NCBI RefSeq assembly: GCF_900168055.1
Contig: NZ_FUYS01000005.1
Location: forward strand, 62,001-126,000
Length of the DNA: 64,000 nt
DNA from: Parapedobacter luteus
GTDB taxonomy: Bacteria > Bacteroidota > Bacteroidia > Sphingobacteriales > Sphingobacteriaceae
Direction of reading: 5' to 3'
Part shown: one piece after another, positions 1 to 8,958 of the stretch
How positions within the stretch are numbered: position 1 is the stretch's first letter
How the letters are laid out: each line of letters begins with the position of its first letter
The notes under the pieces: generated by a model
Database searches by the model: none
Seen by the model: the letters and a program-made list of their open reading frames with translations, nothing else
Told to the model about the DNA's origin: nothing
Translations under genes and position numbers: made by a program

Positions 1-78
1 GTACCCGTCTTTGGTTTCGTAAAAGGTCAGATCCCCGATCCTTCCTTTTAATTTAATGATACTTTCCTGTTGTGCCAT
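1..78 (-). CDS. Small conserved Bacteroidota protein, N-terminal part only
   Basis: Twenty-six codons are visible from an ATG at 78 to the left edge; the rest lies outside the window. The residues begin MAQQESIIKLKGRIGDLTFY and continue with an ETKDGY-like stretch. From memory this resembles a family of short Bacteroidota proteins of unknown function that start M-A-x-Q-x-x-I-I-K-L-K-G-x-I-G-x-x-x-F-Y-x-x-x-D-G-Y; I could not search for it. A weak -7-like motif (GATCTTTG, complement of 103-110) sits 25 bp upstream. No function is assigned. Confidence 0.6.
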   Translation of the reverse strand, partial: MAQQESIIKLKGRIGDLTFYETKDGY

Positions 79-571
79 GATACGATCATTTGAACAACAG
101 CACAAAGATCGGGAGGGGCACACCGGCCGCTGTCGCGGATGGCGCGTAATGACGCAAATGTCGCGGGATGCCGCTTTTGGCGTGAAACGACGTTTTTGCC
201 GGGCCGCTGTGGGCAACCGGCGCGGGCAGGGCTACCCGGCATCCTCCGCCGGTCCGTGCGCGATCCCACCTCCCCTTACCCCACACCCGTGTGTCATCCC
301 GGTGATATCCCGGCGATACCCCACCCTGCCCCGGCAAAAACACCGAAAGACGGCACCACAACGGGAAACCGTCGGCAACGTGTCGGGAGAGACGCATGCA
401 GGGAGACCGCCGGGATAGGCAAAGGGGAGACTGCAAAAATAGCAATTGAAAACCGTAAACCTGGTTTGACGGTGGGCGTTAATGCCGGCATTATGCCTTG
501 ACTATCCGGATACGGCTACCAACGCTGCTGTATTGAACCGGCTGGCTTAAGCTGCAGCTGTCAGCTGGCAG
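79..571. other. GC-rich stretch with no gene recognised
   Basis: No reading frame here has a recognisable protein pattern; the open frames on both strands overlap each other and look like chance openings in GC-rich DNA. The only local structure I see is an 11-bp tandem repeat with one mismatch (ATCCCGGTGAT at 296-306 and ATCCCGGCGAT at 307-317). Confidence 0.5.
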
Positions 572-1561
572 TCAGTACAAAAACCCGAAAAGCCATAGCG
601 GAATCTTGCGCAGTACCCCGCTCTCCATATCATCCGCAGCTATATAAGCATCCTGCACACCAGCAAGCTGATCCATGGTTTTGTTCTTGCCGCCTACTTC
701 AAAAGTCCATCGTTCGTCCACAAGAAAATCTCCTTTGGCGGGAAGTGACACACGGTGGCGTGCATGCCGCAGCTGGTTTACGAAAAAGGCTTCGCGAAGG
801 CTCCCTTTATCCACATGCTGCGGAGCCAACGCAAAATGGAGGTTGGCGTTTTCCAGGTAGATTTTTTCGGGCTTCTGCAACGTGCTGATACTCCGGCCGG
901 CGGCATATAACGCGTGAATAAGCCGAGCCCGCTCCAAGTGCTGCAGGTACTGGATAAGGGTATTCCGATGGATACCTGTTTTTTCGCTAAGTTTACTGAT
1001 ATTGGGTTTAAACGGAACATTGGTGGCCAAGATATACAGCAATTGGTACATCTTTCGCACATTGTGTGGATCAAACCCTTCGATATGCTGGAGGTCGGTT
1101 TCGATAATCATCTTGACCACGTTTTCCAGCTTGAACGGAAATTGTCGCAACCCTTCCTTAAAAAAGGGATAATAGCCATGGTTGAGGTAATCCGCAAATG
1201 CCTTTAACGGACGCAAGGTGGCCGTGATGTCTCCCGCTATGGATAGGTGTTTGGCAAGGATGTCTTCTAATGTAACGGGTGCTAACTGCGCAATGCCGGC
1301 AAAATAAAGATATTCGCGGTAGGACAAGCCGGGAAGTTCGTACAAGGCGGCCCTGCGGCTCAGGTCGCCCGTCTGCCTGAGCAAATCCGTCACGGACGAA
1401 CCCGTGAATATCAACCGGATATCCCGGTTGAAATCGTAAATGTTTTTTATTTCCCTCGCCCACTCCGGATACTTATGCACCTCATCAATGTACAATACTT
1501 TTCCACCAAGCTGCCAAAAGGTATCCGCGACATCCGCTGAAATGCTGTTTTCAAACAGCAA
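572..1561 (-). pseudogene. DUF4143-type AAA ATPase, N-terminally truncated
   Basis: The 329-residue frame aligns along its whole length with the intact ATPase at 13768-14961. It starts only at the equivalent of about residue 76 of that protein. The Walker B region (VLYIDEVHKYPEWA), the arginine/sensor region (LIFTGSSVTDLL), the winged-helix part (ISKLSEKTGIHRNTLIQYLQ) and the C-terminal DUF4143 nuclease-like part ending IPLWLFGFLY are kept. The Walker A P-loop seen in the intact copy as GARGAGKT is absent, and no such sequence lies between this frame and the next gene in any frame I read. The only start is a TTG inside what should be the protein interior. A 12-bp direct repeat (AAACAGCAAAAT at 1553-1564 and 1585-1596) lies at the break and could mark a deletion. 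It cannot bind ATP normally, so I call it a pseudogene. Confidence 0.75.
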
Positions 1562-1655
1562 AATAACAAATAAATCGTAACTTAAAACAGCAAAATGCGT
1601 TGTTGAGTCGAGACCTCGTGATGTGCGTGTTACAAAACTATTACAACGCCCGCGC

Positions 1656-1686
1656 TTGGCCGGAAGCGACCCAATAGCTACCTTTG
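1656..1686 (+). promoter_or_regulatory. Bacteroidota promoter for the hybrid regulator gene
   Basis: TTGG at 1656-1659, a 19-bp spacer and TACCTTTG at 1679-1686 match the Bacteroidota sigma-factor consensus (TTTG/TAnnTTTG). The start codon follows about 47 bp later, behind an AAAGGAGAG Shine-Dalgarno-like stretch. Confidence 0.65.
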
Positions 1687-1732
1687 TACGATAAAGCCAT
1701 GTTACCCCCTGGCTAAAGGAGAGGCCTTGATT

Positions 1733-4700
1733 ATGATGACTGCCCGATTATTGTTGCTGTGTTGGTGCTTCCTGTGTGCGGCAGGCCTGCAGGCTGGTAC
1801 AACCGCGGCCGTTGGCGGACTGCCCGACCCGCCGGTGTTCAGGCACCTGTCTTTCACCGACGGATTGGTGCAAAGCCCCGTCTCCGCCATGCTGCAGGAC
1901 CGCAAAGGGTTTATCTGGATCGGCAACTGGAAGGGCCTCACGCGGTACGATGGCTATACGTTCAAGAACTTCCGCAATGGCGAAGGACCCGACAGCACCA
2001 TCAGCCGCGGGCGGGTGACCGCGCTGCACGAAGACCGCCAGGGCAGGCTGTGGGTGGCCACGGCCAATGGACTCAATGTGTATCATCCCACGACTGAATC
2101 GTTTGCCTACATCGGTGAGACCCACCTGAAAGGTGGCAAAAACTTTATCTCCGGAATCGTCGAAGACGCCGCGGGAAACTTCTGGGCGTCTACCTTCGCG
2201 GGGGTCTTTGCCGTGGACGACGTGGCCTACCGCCTGCGCGGAAAACCCCTGTTTGAAGGCACAGCGTACGGCCTGATCGTGGATCGGAAACATCGCCTGT
2301 GGGTGGGTACCACACACGGTGTGCGCCTCTTTGACCCGGCAAGCCGGCGCGAGCTGCCGCTGCCGCCCGCACTCCGGCACCACCCTGCGCTCCGGCATGC
2401 CAAGGTGCTGCTGATCAGGGAAGCTGCCGATGGCACCGTGTGGATAGGCACGGAGGAGGATGGCCTCATGCATTTCCAGCCGCAAAATGACGTGGTGGTT
2501 GATTACAACGAACACAACAGCGCCCTGACATCCAACATGATCCGCGATATGCTCTTTGACGGCGCAGGCCGGCTATGGGTGGGTACCCGTGGCGGCATCA
2601 GTGTGCTTGACCCCAAAACGGGCGCGTTTTCAAATTATACCCACGACCCCGAAAATGCGCATTCGCTCTACGACAATAGCGTATGGAGCCTGATGCGCGA
2701 TCGCGACGGTAACCTCTGGGTGGGCACGTTTTCGGGTGGAATCAGCTACCTCACGCCCAATAATGCAAACTTCCAGCACATCGGCGGGCGCGAAGGGAGC
2801 AACGCGGGTTTCCATCACCGCACCGTGCATGCGATGGTGCCCGACGGGCCTGATGGCCTATGGGTAGCTACGTTTGGCGGCGGCCTGCACCACCTGGACC
2901 GCCGGACGGGCAGAATACGGCACTATGAGCTGCCGTGGGACGGCCGCGGACTGGCAAACCAGCACATCAAAAGCCTGGCAAAAGACGATGTCGGACGGCT
3001 GTGGCTGGGCACGTTGAATGGCTTGTTTACCTTCGACCCAAAGTCCGGCGGTTTTGAATGGTTTCCCCTGCAGATCTCCCAGGGAAAGCTCAGCGCACGG
3101 CTCATCAACTGCATCCTGCCCCTGCCCGAGGGCGTGTGGGTGGGGGCCAACGGCGATGGCTTGTACTTCATCCCCCATGACGGAAAAGCCATCAGGCACT
3201 TCCAGCGGCACGCCGACGGCTCCGGCCTGTCGGACAATTTTGTGAATGCCCTGCTGGCAGACGGCAAGGGCGGACTGTGGGTGGCTACGCAAAACGGGCT
3301 GGATCATATCCATCGCTCCAGTGGCACCGTGGGCAGGCGCTTTTACAAGCAGGCAGGCAACACACTGAAGAATAACAACTTCCATGCAATCACCCGCGAT
3401 AGGCATGGCCGCCTGTGGGTGGGCACCGAGGGTGGCGGCATGTACTTTTTTGACCACAGGCAGGGTACTTTTTATCCATTGGACCATTCGCTCGGCCTTA
3501 CCGATGATGTGGTGCACACCATACTTGAAGACCGAGACGGCCACTTATGGGTGAGCACGGATGATGGCCTTTTTCAGGTGCGGATCAACCGCTTCGACCC
3601 GCCCTTCGCTCCCGGAGATCTCTCGGTGACTCACTATACGTCGCAGCAGGGGCTGGCGGGAGACATGTACCTGCCCAATGCGGGGTTTGTGGCGGCCGAC
3701 GGCGAATTGTATTTCGGTGGAATAAACGGGCTCACGCACTTCGCGCCAGACCGCATTTACCGCAACAGCAACCCCCCGCGGCTGGTGTTTACCAACCTGC
3801 TGGTGCGAAATAAGCCCGTCATGGTAGACCCACAGGGTGGAGGCCCCCTGACAAAGAGCATCGCCGAGATAGACCACATCACGCTTACGCACCAGCAGAA
3901 TTACATGGCCATCCAATACGCGGGAATCAACTACCTCAATCCGGAAAACAACACCTACGCCTATCAGCTGGAGGGGCTGGACGAACCGTCCGTATGGCAT
4001 GAGGTGGGGCAGGAACGGATGGCCAGCTATACCAACCTCGCGCCGGGCGCGTATGTCTTCCGTGTAAGGGCGGCAAACAGTGACGGGGTGTGGAGTGCGC
4101 CGGCCAGCATCGGCATCACCGTGCTGCCTCCGCTCTGGAAAACCTGGTGGGCTTACCTGCTCTACGGCACCGGATTCCTTGTCATAGCCTCCTCCACGCT
4201 GTGGTATATCCGCAGTAAGGAGCTGCTCAGGCGCGACCTGCACCACGAACACCGGAAGCTGGAGTTTTTTACCTACATATCGCACGAAATACGCACGCCC
4301 CTGACGCTGATCACCGCTCCGCTGGAGCGCATGGTCGCTCGCGGCGCGGGCAATCCGGAGGTCGATGGGCAGCTGCAGCTGATGAGCACCAATGCCCACC
4401 GCCTCAAAAAGCTGGTGAATGAACTGCTGGACTTCCGGAAGATCGAAAACGGCAAGTTGAAGCTGTACTATTCGGAGGTAACGGTAAGTGCCCTGCTGCG
4501 CGAGGTGTACGGCGCTTTTGTGGGGCTCTGCGAGAGCAAGCAGGTAGCCGTGGAATGGGTGGATGCTTGCCCGGGGCTGGCCTGCTGGGCGGATGCCGAC
4601 CAGCTCGAAAAGGTGTTTTCCAACCTGATGGACAATGCCATCAAGTTTGTAAACCCGGGCGGTAAGATAGCCGTACGCGTAGGCCGCAGGCGGGTGCGGG

Positions 4701-5812
4701 GCAAGGATTGGGTGGAAGTGACCGTGGCAAACCAGGGGCGGCCGGTGACCGACGGCGAGCGCAAGCTGTGGTTTGAGCCCTTCTGGCAATCGCCGAAAAA
4801 TGAACGGCATGCGGTGGGAACGGGCATCGGACTGGCACTATCAAAGAAAATCGTAGAGCTGCACCACGGCGCCATTGACGTACAGCAGCGGGGCGGCTTC
4901 ACCGAATGCATCGTGCGCCTGCCCGTCAACGGCCACCTCGTGACGGATGCCAACCGCCTGCCGGATGGGCTGGTGGAAGCGGCAAAAAGCCACCTCAACG
5001 ACCGCCCCGATGCCGGCGAACCTGCCGGGCAGCTTCCCGCCGGCCACGGTAAGACCGTACTGGTGGTGGATGACCATGCCGACATGCGGGCGTTTCTGCA
5101 CAGCATCCTGTCCGGCCAGTACCGTGTGGTATGCGCGCCGGACGGCGAGGCGGGATGGGAGGCCGTGATGGGCCATATGCCGGACCTGATCGTCACCGAC
5201 GTGATGATGCCCCGCACGGACGGGCTGGCCTTCTGCGACCGGGTCAAAACGGATGCGCGAACCGACCACATCCCGGTGGTCCTACTGACCGCGCGGACGA
5301 TGGACGCACACCAGCTGGAAGGCTGGCAAAGCGGGGCCGACGGCTACCTCACCAAGCCGTTTAACCCGGATCTGCTGGAGCTGCAGGTCCGCAACCTCCT
5401 CGCTGCAAAGGACGCGCAGCGCCGCAAATACAGCGCCCAGCTGACGCTGGACCCACTGGGCGTAACCGCCGCTACCAGCGAAGAAAAGTTTATACGCAGG
5501 CTGCTGGACATCATTAATGCCCACCTCGACGACCCCGCCTTCGGCGTGCCCGAATTGGCCAGCGAAGTGGGCATGAGCAAAAGTGTGCTCTACGACAAGA
5601 TGCGCGCCGTCACCAGCCTGTCCATCGCCAACTTCATCAAAACGGTGCGCCTGCAGCAGGCGGCCGAACGATTCCGCAACGGACACCACAACATTGCCGA
5701 AACGGCCTTTGCCGTGGGCTTCAGCGACCGCAAATACTTCAGCAGGGAATTCCGCAAGCAATTCGGCGTCTCGCCTTCTGACTTTATCGCCGACCTGGCT
5801 GAAAACCCGTGA
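1733..5812 (+). CDS. Hybrid two-component system regulator (HTCS) of the xylan PUL
   Basis: A one-protein signalling chain that senses a glycan fragment in the periplasm and activates the adjacent PUL. From the N-terminus it has a signal peptide or anchor (about 1-25), repeated Reg_prop beta-propeller blades with LWVGT-type motifs (about 40-690), a Y_Y_Y domain (about 740-805), one membrane helix (about 810-830), a histidine kinase with the SHEIRTPL H-box (His near residue 850), and an ATPase with DNAIKF and GTGIGLALS boxes. A receiver domain follows (TVLVVDDHAD; phospho-Asp in TDVMMP near 1156; Lys in TKPF), then a C-terminal AraC HTH (VPELASEVGMSKSVLYDKM ... AVGFSDRKYFSREFRKQF). The 1359-residue length is usual for the family. 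I chose ATG 1733; a TTG lies 6 bp upstream. It is encoded directly before the SusC gene, and its DNA target is probably the repeat at 5831-5863. Confidence 0.95.
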   Translation: MMTARLLLLCWCFLCAAGLQAGTTAAVGGLPDPPVFRHLSFTDGLVQSPVSAMLQDRKGFIWIGNWKGLTRYDGYTFKNFRNGEGPDSTISRGRVTALHEDRQGRLWVATANGLNVYHPTTESFAYIGETHLKGGKNFISGIVEDAAGNFWASTFAGVFAVDDVAYRLRGKPLFEGTAYGLIVDRKHRLWVGTTHGVRLFDPASRRELPLPPALRHHPALRHAKVLLIREAADGTVWIGTEEDGLMHFQPQNDVVVDYNEHNSALTSNMIRDMLFDGAGRLWVGTRGGISVLDPKTGAFSNYTHDPENAHSLYDNSVWSLMRDRDGNLWVGTFSGGISYLTPNNANFQHIGGREGSNAGFHHRTVHAMVPDGPDGLWVATFGGGLHHLDRRTGRIRHYELPWDGRGLANQHIKSLAKDDVGRLWLGTLNGLFTFDPKSGGFEWFPLQISQGKLSARLINCILPLPEGVWVGANGDGLYFIPHDGKAIRHFQRHADGSGLSDNFVNALLADGKGGLWVATQNGLDHIHRSSGTVGRRFYKQAGNTLKNNNFHAITRDRHGRLWVGTEGGGMYFFDHRQGTFYPLDHSLGLTDDVVHTILEDRDGHLWVSTDDGLFQVRINRFDPPFAPGDLSVTHYTSQQGLAGDMYLPNAGFVAADGELYFGGINGLTHFAPDRIYRNSNPPRLVFTNLLVRNKPVMVDPQGGGPLTKSIAEIDHITLTHQQNYMAIQYAGINYLNPENNTYAYQLEGLDEPSVWHEVGQERMASYTNLAPGAYVFRVRAANSDGVWSAPASIGITVLPPLWKTWWAYLLYGTGFLVIASSTLWYIRSKELLRRDLHHEHRKLEFFTYISHEIRTPLTLITAPLERMVARGAGNPEVDGQLQLMSTNAHRLKKLVNELLDFRKIENGKLKLYYSEVTVSALLREVYGAFVGLCESKQVAVEWVDACPGLACWADADQLEKVFSNLMDNAIKFVNPGGKIAVRVGRRRVRGKDWVEVTVANQGRPVTDGERKLWFEPFWQSPKNERHAVGTGIGLALSKKIVELHHGAIDVQQRGGFTECIVRLPVNGHLVTDANRLPDGLVEAAKSHLNDRPDAGEPAGQLPAGHGKTVLVVDDHADMRAFLHSILSGQYRVVCAPDGEAGWEAVMGHMPDLIVTDVMMPRTDGLAFCDRVKTDARTDHIPVVLLTARTMDAHQLEGWQSGADGYLTKPFNPDLLELQVRNLLAAKDAQRRKYSAQLTLDPLGVTAATSEEKFIRRLLDIINAHLDDPAFGVPELASEVGMSKSVLYDKMRAVTSLSIANFIKTVRLQQAAERFRNGHHNIAETAFAVGFSDRKYFSREFRKQFGVSPSDFIADLAENP

Positions 5813-5830
5813 GATAAGGCCCCCCATACA

Positions 5831-5863
5831 TTTTTACCCCCATTTCAGGAGGTTTTTCACCCC
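5831..5863 (+). promoter_or_regulatory. Candidate HTCS operator: direct repeat upstream of susC
   Basis: TTTTTACCCC at 5831-5840 and TTTTTCACCCC at 5853-5863 form an imperfect direct repeat with a 22-bp period, about two helical turns, as AraC-type dimers often recognise. The second copy ends 20 bp before the -7 element, where an activator touching polymerase would sit. Assigning it to the HTCS is inference. Confidence 0.35.
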
Positions 5864-5883
5864 GGTATGCCGCGGTGGCGGTT

Positions 5884-5891
5884 TACTTTTG
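5884..5891 (+). promoter_or_regulatory. -7 promoter element of the xylan PUL susC
   Basis: TACTTTTG matches TAnnTTTG and lies 25 bp before the susC start. No good -33 TTTG is present, which fits a promoter that needs an activator. Confidence 0.5.
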
Positions 5892-5916
5892 TCTCCACGT
5901 TATCCATTAACCAATT

Positions 5917-8900
5917 ATGATGTGTATGATACCATACTTGTATTCTTATGTATTTCATCGCGCTGCGCGGACCGCGCAGGTGCGCCTCGCCGGCTTGTTT
6001 TTGGTGGGGCTGCTGAGCCTGCCGGCCCTCGGCTTCGGGCAGGCAATTGCCGTCACCGGGCGGGTAAACGACGTGTCCGGTGAGGCGCTGGCCGGCGTGA
6101 GCGTGGCCGTAAAGGGCGGCGGCGCACGTACCAGTACGGACGATGCGGGCCTCTACCGCGTAGAAGTGCCCTCCGCAGATGCCGTGCTTATCTTCTCCTA
6201 TGTCGGATACCTCAGCCAGGAGGTGGACCTGGCCGGAAGGACCACCGTAAACGTGTCTATGGCTCCGGATAATACCAGCCTGGACGAAGTGGTCGTCGTC
6301 GGCTACGGCACGCAGAAGAAAAGTGACGTCACAGGGGCCGTGGTGTCGTTCAACGCCGAGCGGCTGCAGCTGCAGAGCATGCCCCAGACCACCATCACGC
6401 AGTCCTTGCAGGGCCGCATACCGGGCATGAACATCTCCACCACCTCGTCCAACGCCGAGGGCAACGGCAACAACATCCAGATACGGGGCCGCAATTCCAT
6501 CACGGCGGGCAACGCCCCCCTGATCGTGGTGGATGGCATCCCCTATACCGACCAGCTTTCGGAGATCAACCCCAACGACATTGCGTCCATCGATGTGCTG
6601 AAGGATGCGTCGGCCGCCGCAATCTACGGCGCCCGCGCGGCCAACGGGGTCATCCTCGTGACCACCAAGAAAGGGACTACCGGCAAGCCGCGGATTAGCT
6701 ATGATGGCTATTTCGGGCTCGACGATATTGCGCACCTGCCGGACATGATGGATGCCGAAAGCTTCTACCGCACCAAAGTGGGCCGGTACGGCGAAGGGGC
6801 GCTCACCCGCACCGAGATAGATGCCTATGCCCAGGGCGTGGATACCGACTGGATTGAGCTGGCCACCCGTACGGGTACGCGCCAGCAGCACGCCGTGTCC
6901 GTTTCGGGTGGTGCGGAAAATGTACGCTACTACGTGTCCGGCGGGTTCAACCAAGTGAAGGGCATCGCCATCAACGACGACTTCAGGCGCGTAAATGTGC
7001 GGGTAAACCTCGATGCCGACATCACCCCCTGGCTCAAGATCGGCACCAATACGCAGCTCGGCCATATAAGCCGCAACAACATGCCGGCAAGCTTCTCCGG
7101 GGCTTTTGACATGAACCCGCTGACGCTGCCCTACCAGGAGGATGGCACCTCCCTGCGGATATTCCCCTGGGTGGAGGATGAGTTTTTCAGCAATCCGCTG
7201 GAAGGATTCAACGTGCTGAAGGAAGATGGCACGCGCTCGGTCCTGTCCAACAATTTCCTGGAAGTGGATGTGCCCTTTGTGCCGGGCCTGTCATACCGCC
7301 TCAACACGGGCTATACGTATCGCTACCGCGGCGTGGAAACTTACTATGGCCGCAATACCCGCAGTGGCCTCCAGCAGGGCGGGGTGTCCGAAATTGACAA
7401 CTGGGCCAATGAAGATTGGATCGTAGAAAATATTGTCAACTACAACCGCACCTTCGGAGACCATAACCTGTCGTTCACGGGGCTGTACTCGGCACAGAAA
7501 CGGGTGAATAAAAACCACGACCTGAATGCCAACGGATTCCCCAGCGATATCATGAGCTACTACCAGAACGCGCTGGCTACCGTATGGCTGCCCAGCGACC
7601 AATACAATGCCCAGCAATACCTATCGCAGATGGCCAGGCTGAACTATGCCTACCAGGGCCGTTACTTGCTCACGCTCACCGCCCGGCGCGATGGGTACTC
7701 GGCCTTCGGCGAGGAAGCCAAGTTTGGCGTGTTCCCCTCGGTGGCCCTCGGCTGGAACCTCGACCAAGAACGTTTCCTGGACCCGCTGGCGTGGATAAAC
7801 AGCCTTAAACTGCGCGTGTCGTACGGCGTAAATGGCAACCAGGCGATCAGCCCCTATGCCACCTTGCCGCAGCTGCAGCCCCAGCACTACCTCACCACGG
7901 ATAAGCAGACGGCCGTAGGCTTCTACCCCTCCCGGCTGGGCGACCCGACCCTCGGCTGGGAAACCACACGGCAGGCAAACTTCGGGCTGGACTTCGGCGT
8001 GCTGAACAACCGCCTGACCGGTAGCATCGACTACTACCGGGCCAAAACCTCCGACCTCTTGCTCAACCGCTTGATATCGCCGGTAAACGGCACGCGCGGC
8101 CTTACGCAGAATATCGGCAGCACGAGCAACAATGGCATCGACCTCATGCTATCGGCCACGCCCATAGCCCGCGGCGACTTCAACTGGTCGGTGGATTTGA
8201 ACCTCTCGCACTACAAAAACAAAATCGTGGATGTAGGCCTCTACGATGCTGCCGGCAACGCCATCGATGACGTGGGCAACCGCTGGTTCATCGGCCAGCC
8301 CGTCAGCGTCAACTTCAGCTATGTGTTTGACGGCATCTGGCAGGAAGGTGATGACTTCGCCAATTCGGCGCAGCCGGATGCGAAGCCCGGCGATGTGCGC
8401 ATACGGGATGTCAATGGCGACGGAACCATCAACGCCGATGACCGTACCATCATCGGGTCTACCGTGCCTTCGTATATCGCAGGATTGACCAATACCTTCC
8501 AGTATAAAAATTTTACGCTGAGTTTTTTCATCCGCACGGTGCAGGGCGTGACGCGCTTCAACGAAATGATGAATACCTTTTTCGATGGCCGTACCCGCAC
8601 GATGCAACGCGAATTCTGGACACCCGAAAACCCCATCAATACCTTCCCGGCAAACCGCGATGATGCCAACCCGTTTGGCGTGAATTACTTCGGCAAACAA
8701 AACGATGCCAGCTTTATCCGGCTGAATGACGTGACCCTGCGCTACCGCCTGCCGGCCACGGTAATCGACCGCTGGGGGATGGACAACCTCGAAGTGTTCG
8801 TCAACGGGAAAAACCTCCTGACGATCACCGACTGGGAGGGGTTGGATCCGGAGCTGAGCGGACAGCGGGGAATGCCGCAGATGCGCACGTACCTGCTTGG

Positions 8901-8919
8901 GCTGCGGTTTGGATTTTAA
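5917..8919 (+). CDS. SusC-like TonB-dependent outer-membrane transporter (PUL 1)
   Basis: A 1000-residue outer-membrane transporter that should import xylo-oligosaccharides with its SusD partner, using TonB energy. The N-terminus has a hydrophobic export signal ending near residue 42 (LLSLPALGFGQA). A CarboxypepD_reg-like domain follows (about 45-115, VTGRVNDVSGEALAGVSVAV), then the SusC signature DEVVVVGYGTQKKSDVTGAV leading into the plug (about 120-235, with IVVDGIPY and IDVLKDASAAAIYG), and finally a long beta-barrel ending in an aromatic residue (LLGLRFGF). There is no STN domain, so signalling to FecR is not expected, which agrees with HTCS control. The SusD gene starts about 40 bp downstream. 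Confidence 0.95.
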   Translation: MMCMIPYLYSYVFHRAARTAQVRLAGLFLVGLLSLPALGFGQAIAVTGRVNDVSGEALAGVSVAVKGGGARTSTDDAGLYRVEVPSADAVLIFSYVGYLSQEVDLAGRTTVNVSMAPDNTSLDEVVVVGYGTQKKSDVTGAVVSFNAERLQLQSMPQTTITQSLQGRIPGMNISTTSSNAEGNGNNIQIRGRNSITAGNAPLIVVDGIPYTDQLSEINPNDIASIDVLKDASAAAIYGARAANGVILVTTKKGTTGKPRISYDGYFGLDDIAHLPDMMDAESFYRTKVGRYGEGALTRTEIDAYAQGVDTDWIELATRTGTRQQHAVSVSGGAENVRYYVSGGFNQVKGIAINDDFRRVNVRVNLDADITPWLKIGTNTQLGHISRNNMPASFSGAFDMNPLTLPYQEDGTSLRIFPWVEDEFFSNPLEGFNVLKEDGTRSVLSNNFLEVDVPFVPGLSYRLNTGYTYRYRGVETYYGRNTRSGLQQGGVSEIDNWANEDWIVENIVNYNRTFGDHNLSFTGLYSAQKRVNKNHDLNANGFPSDIMSYYQNALATVWLPSDQYNAQQYLSQMARLNYAYQGRYLLTLTARRDGYSAFGEEAKFGVFPSVALGWNLDQERFLDPLAWINSLKLRVSYGVNGNQAISPYATLPQLQPQHYLTTDKQTAVGFYPSRLGDPTLGWETTRQANFGLDFGVLNNRLTGSIDYYRAKTSDLLLNRLISPVNGTRGLTQNIGSTSNNGIDLMLSATPIARGDFNWSVDLNLSHYKNKIVDVGLYDAAGNAIDDVGNRWFIGQPVSVNFSYVFDGIWQEGDDFANSAQPDAKPGDVRIRDVNGDGTINADDRTIIGSTVPSYIAGLTNTFQYKNFTLSFFIRTVQGVTRFNEMMNTFFDGRTRTMQREFWTPENPINTFPANRDDANPFGVNYFGKQNDASFIRLNDVTLRYRLPATVIDRWGMDNLEVFVNGKNLLTITDWEGLDPELSGQRGMPQMRTYLLGLRFGF

Positions 8920-8958
8920 ATGATGACTGATTAGTTGAACCTTATGATATTCAAGCAA

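Noticed and set aside
79-571. Overlapping open frames on both strands in the left intergenic region
   Set aside because: They overlap one another, start at arbitrary codons and read as low-information Arg/Pro/Gly-rich sequence.
3545-4810. A 421-codon minus-strand frame inside the HTCS gene
   Set aside because: Fully antisense to conserved kinase and Y_Y_Y domains, with no start context or recognisable domains.
5857-7065. A 402-codon minus-strand frame opposite susC
   Set aside because: Antisense shadow of the plug domain; no protein motif.
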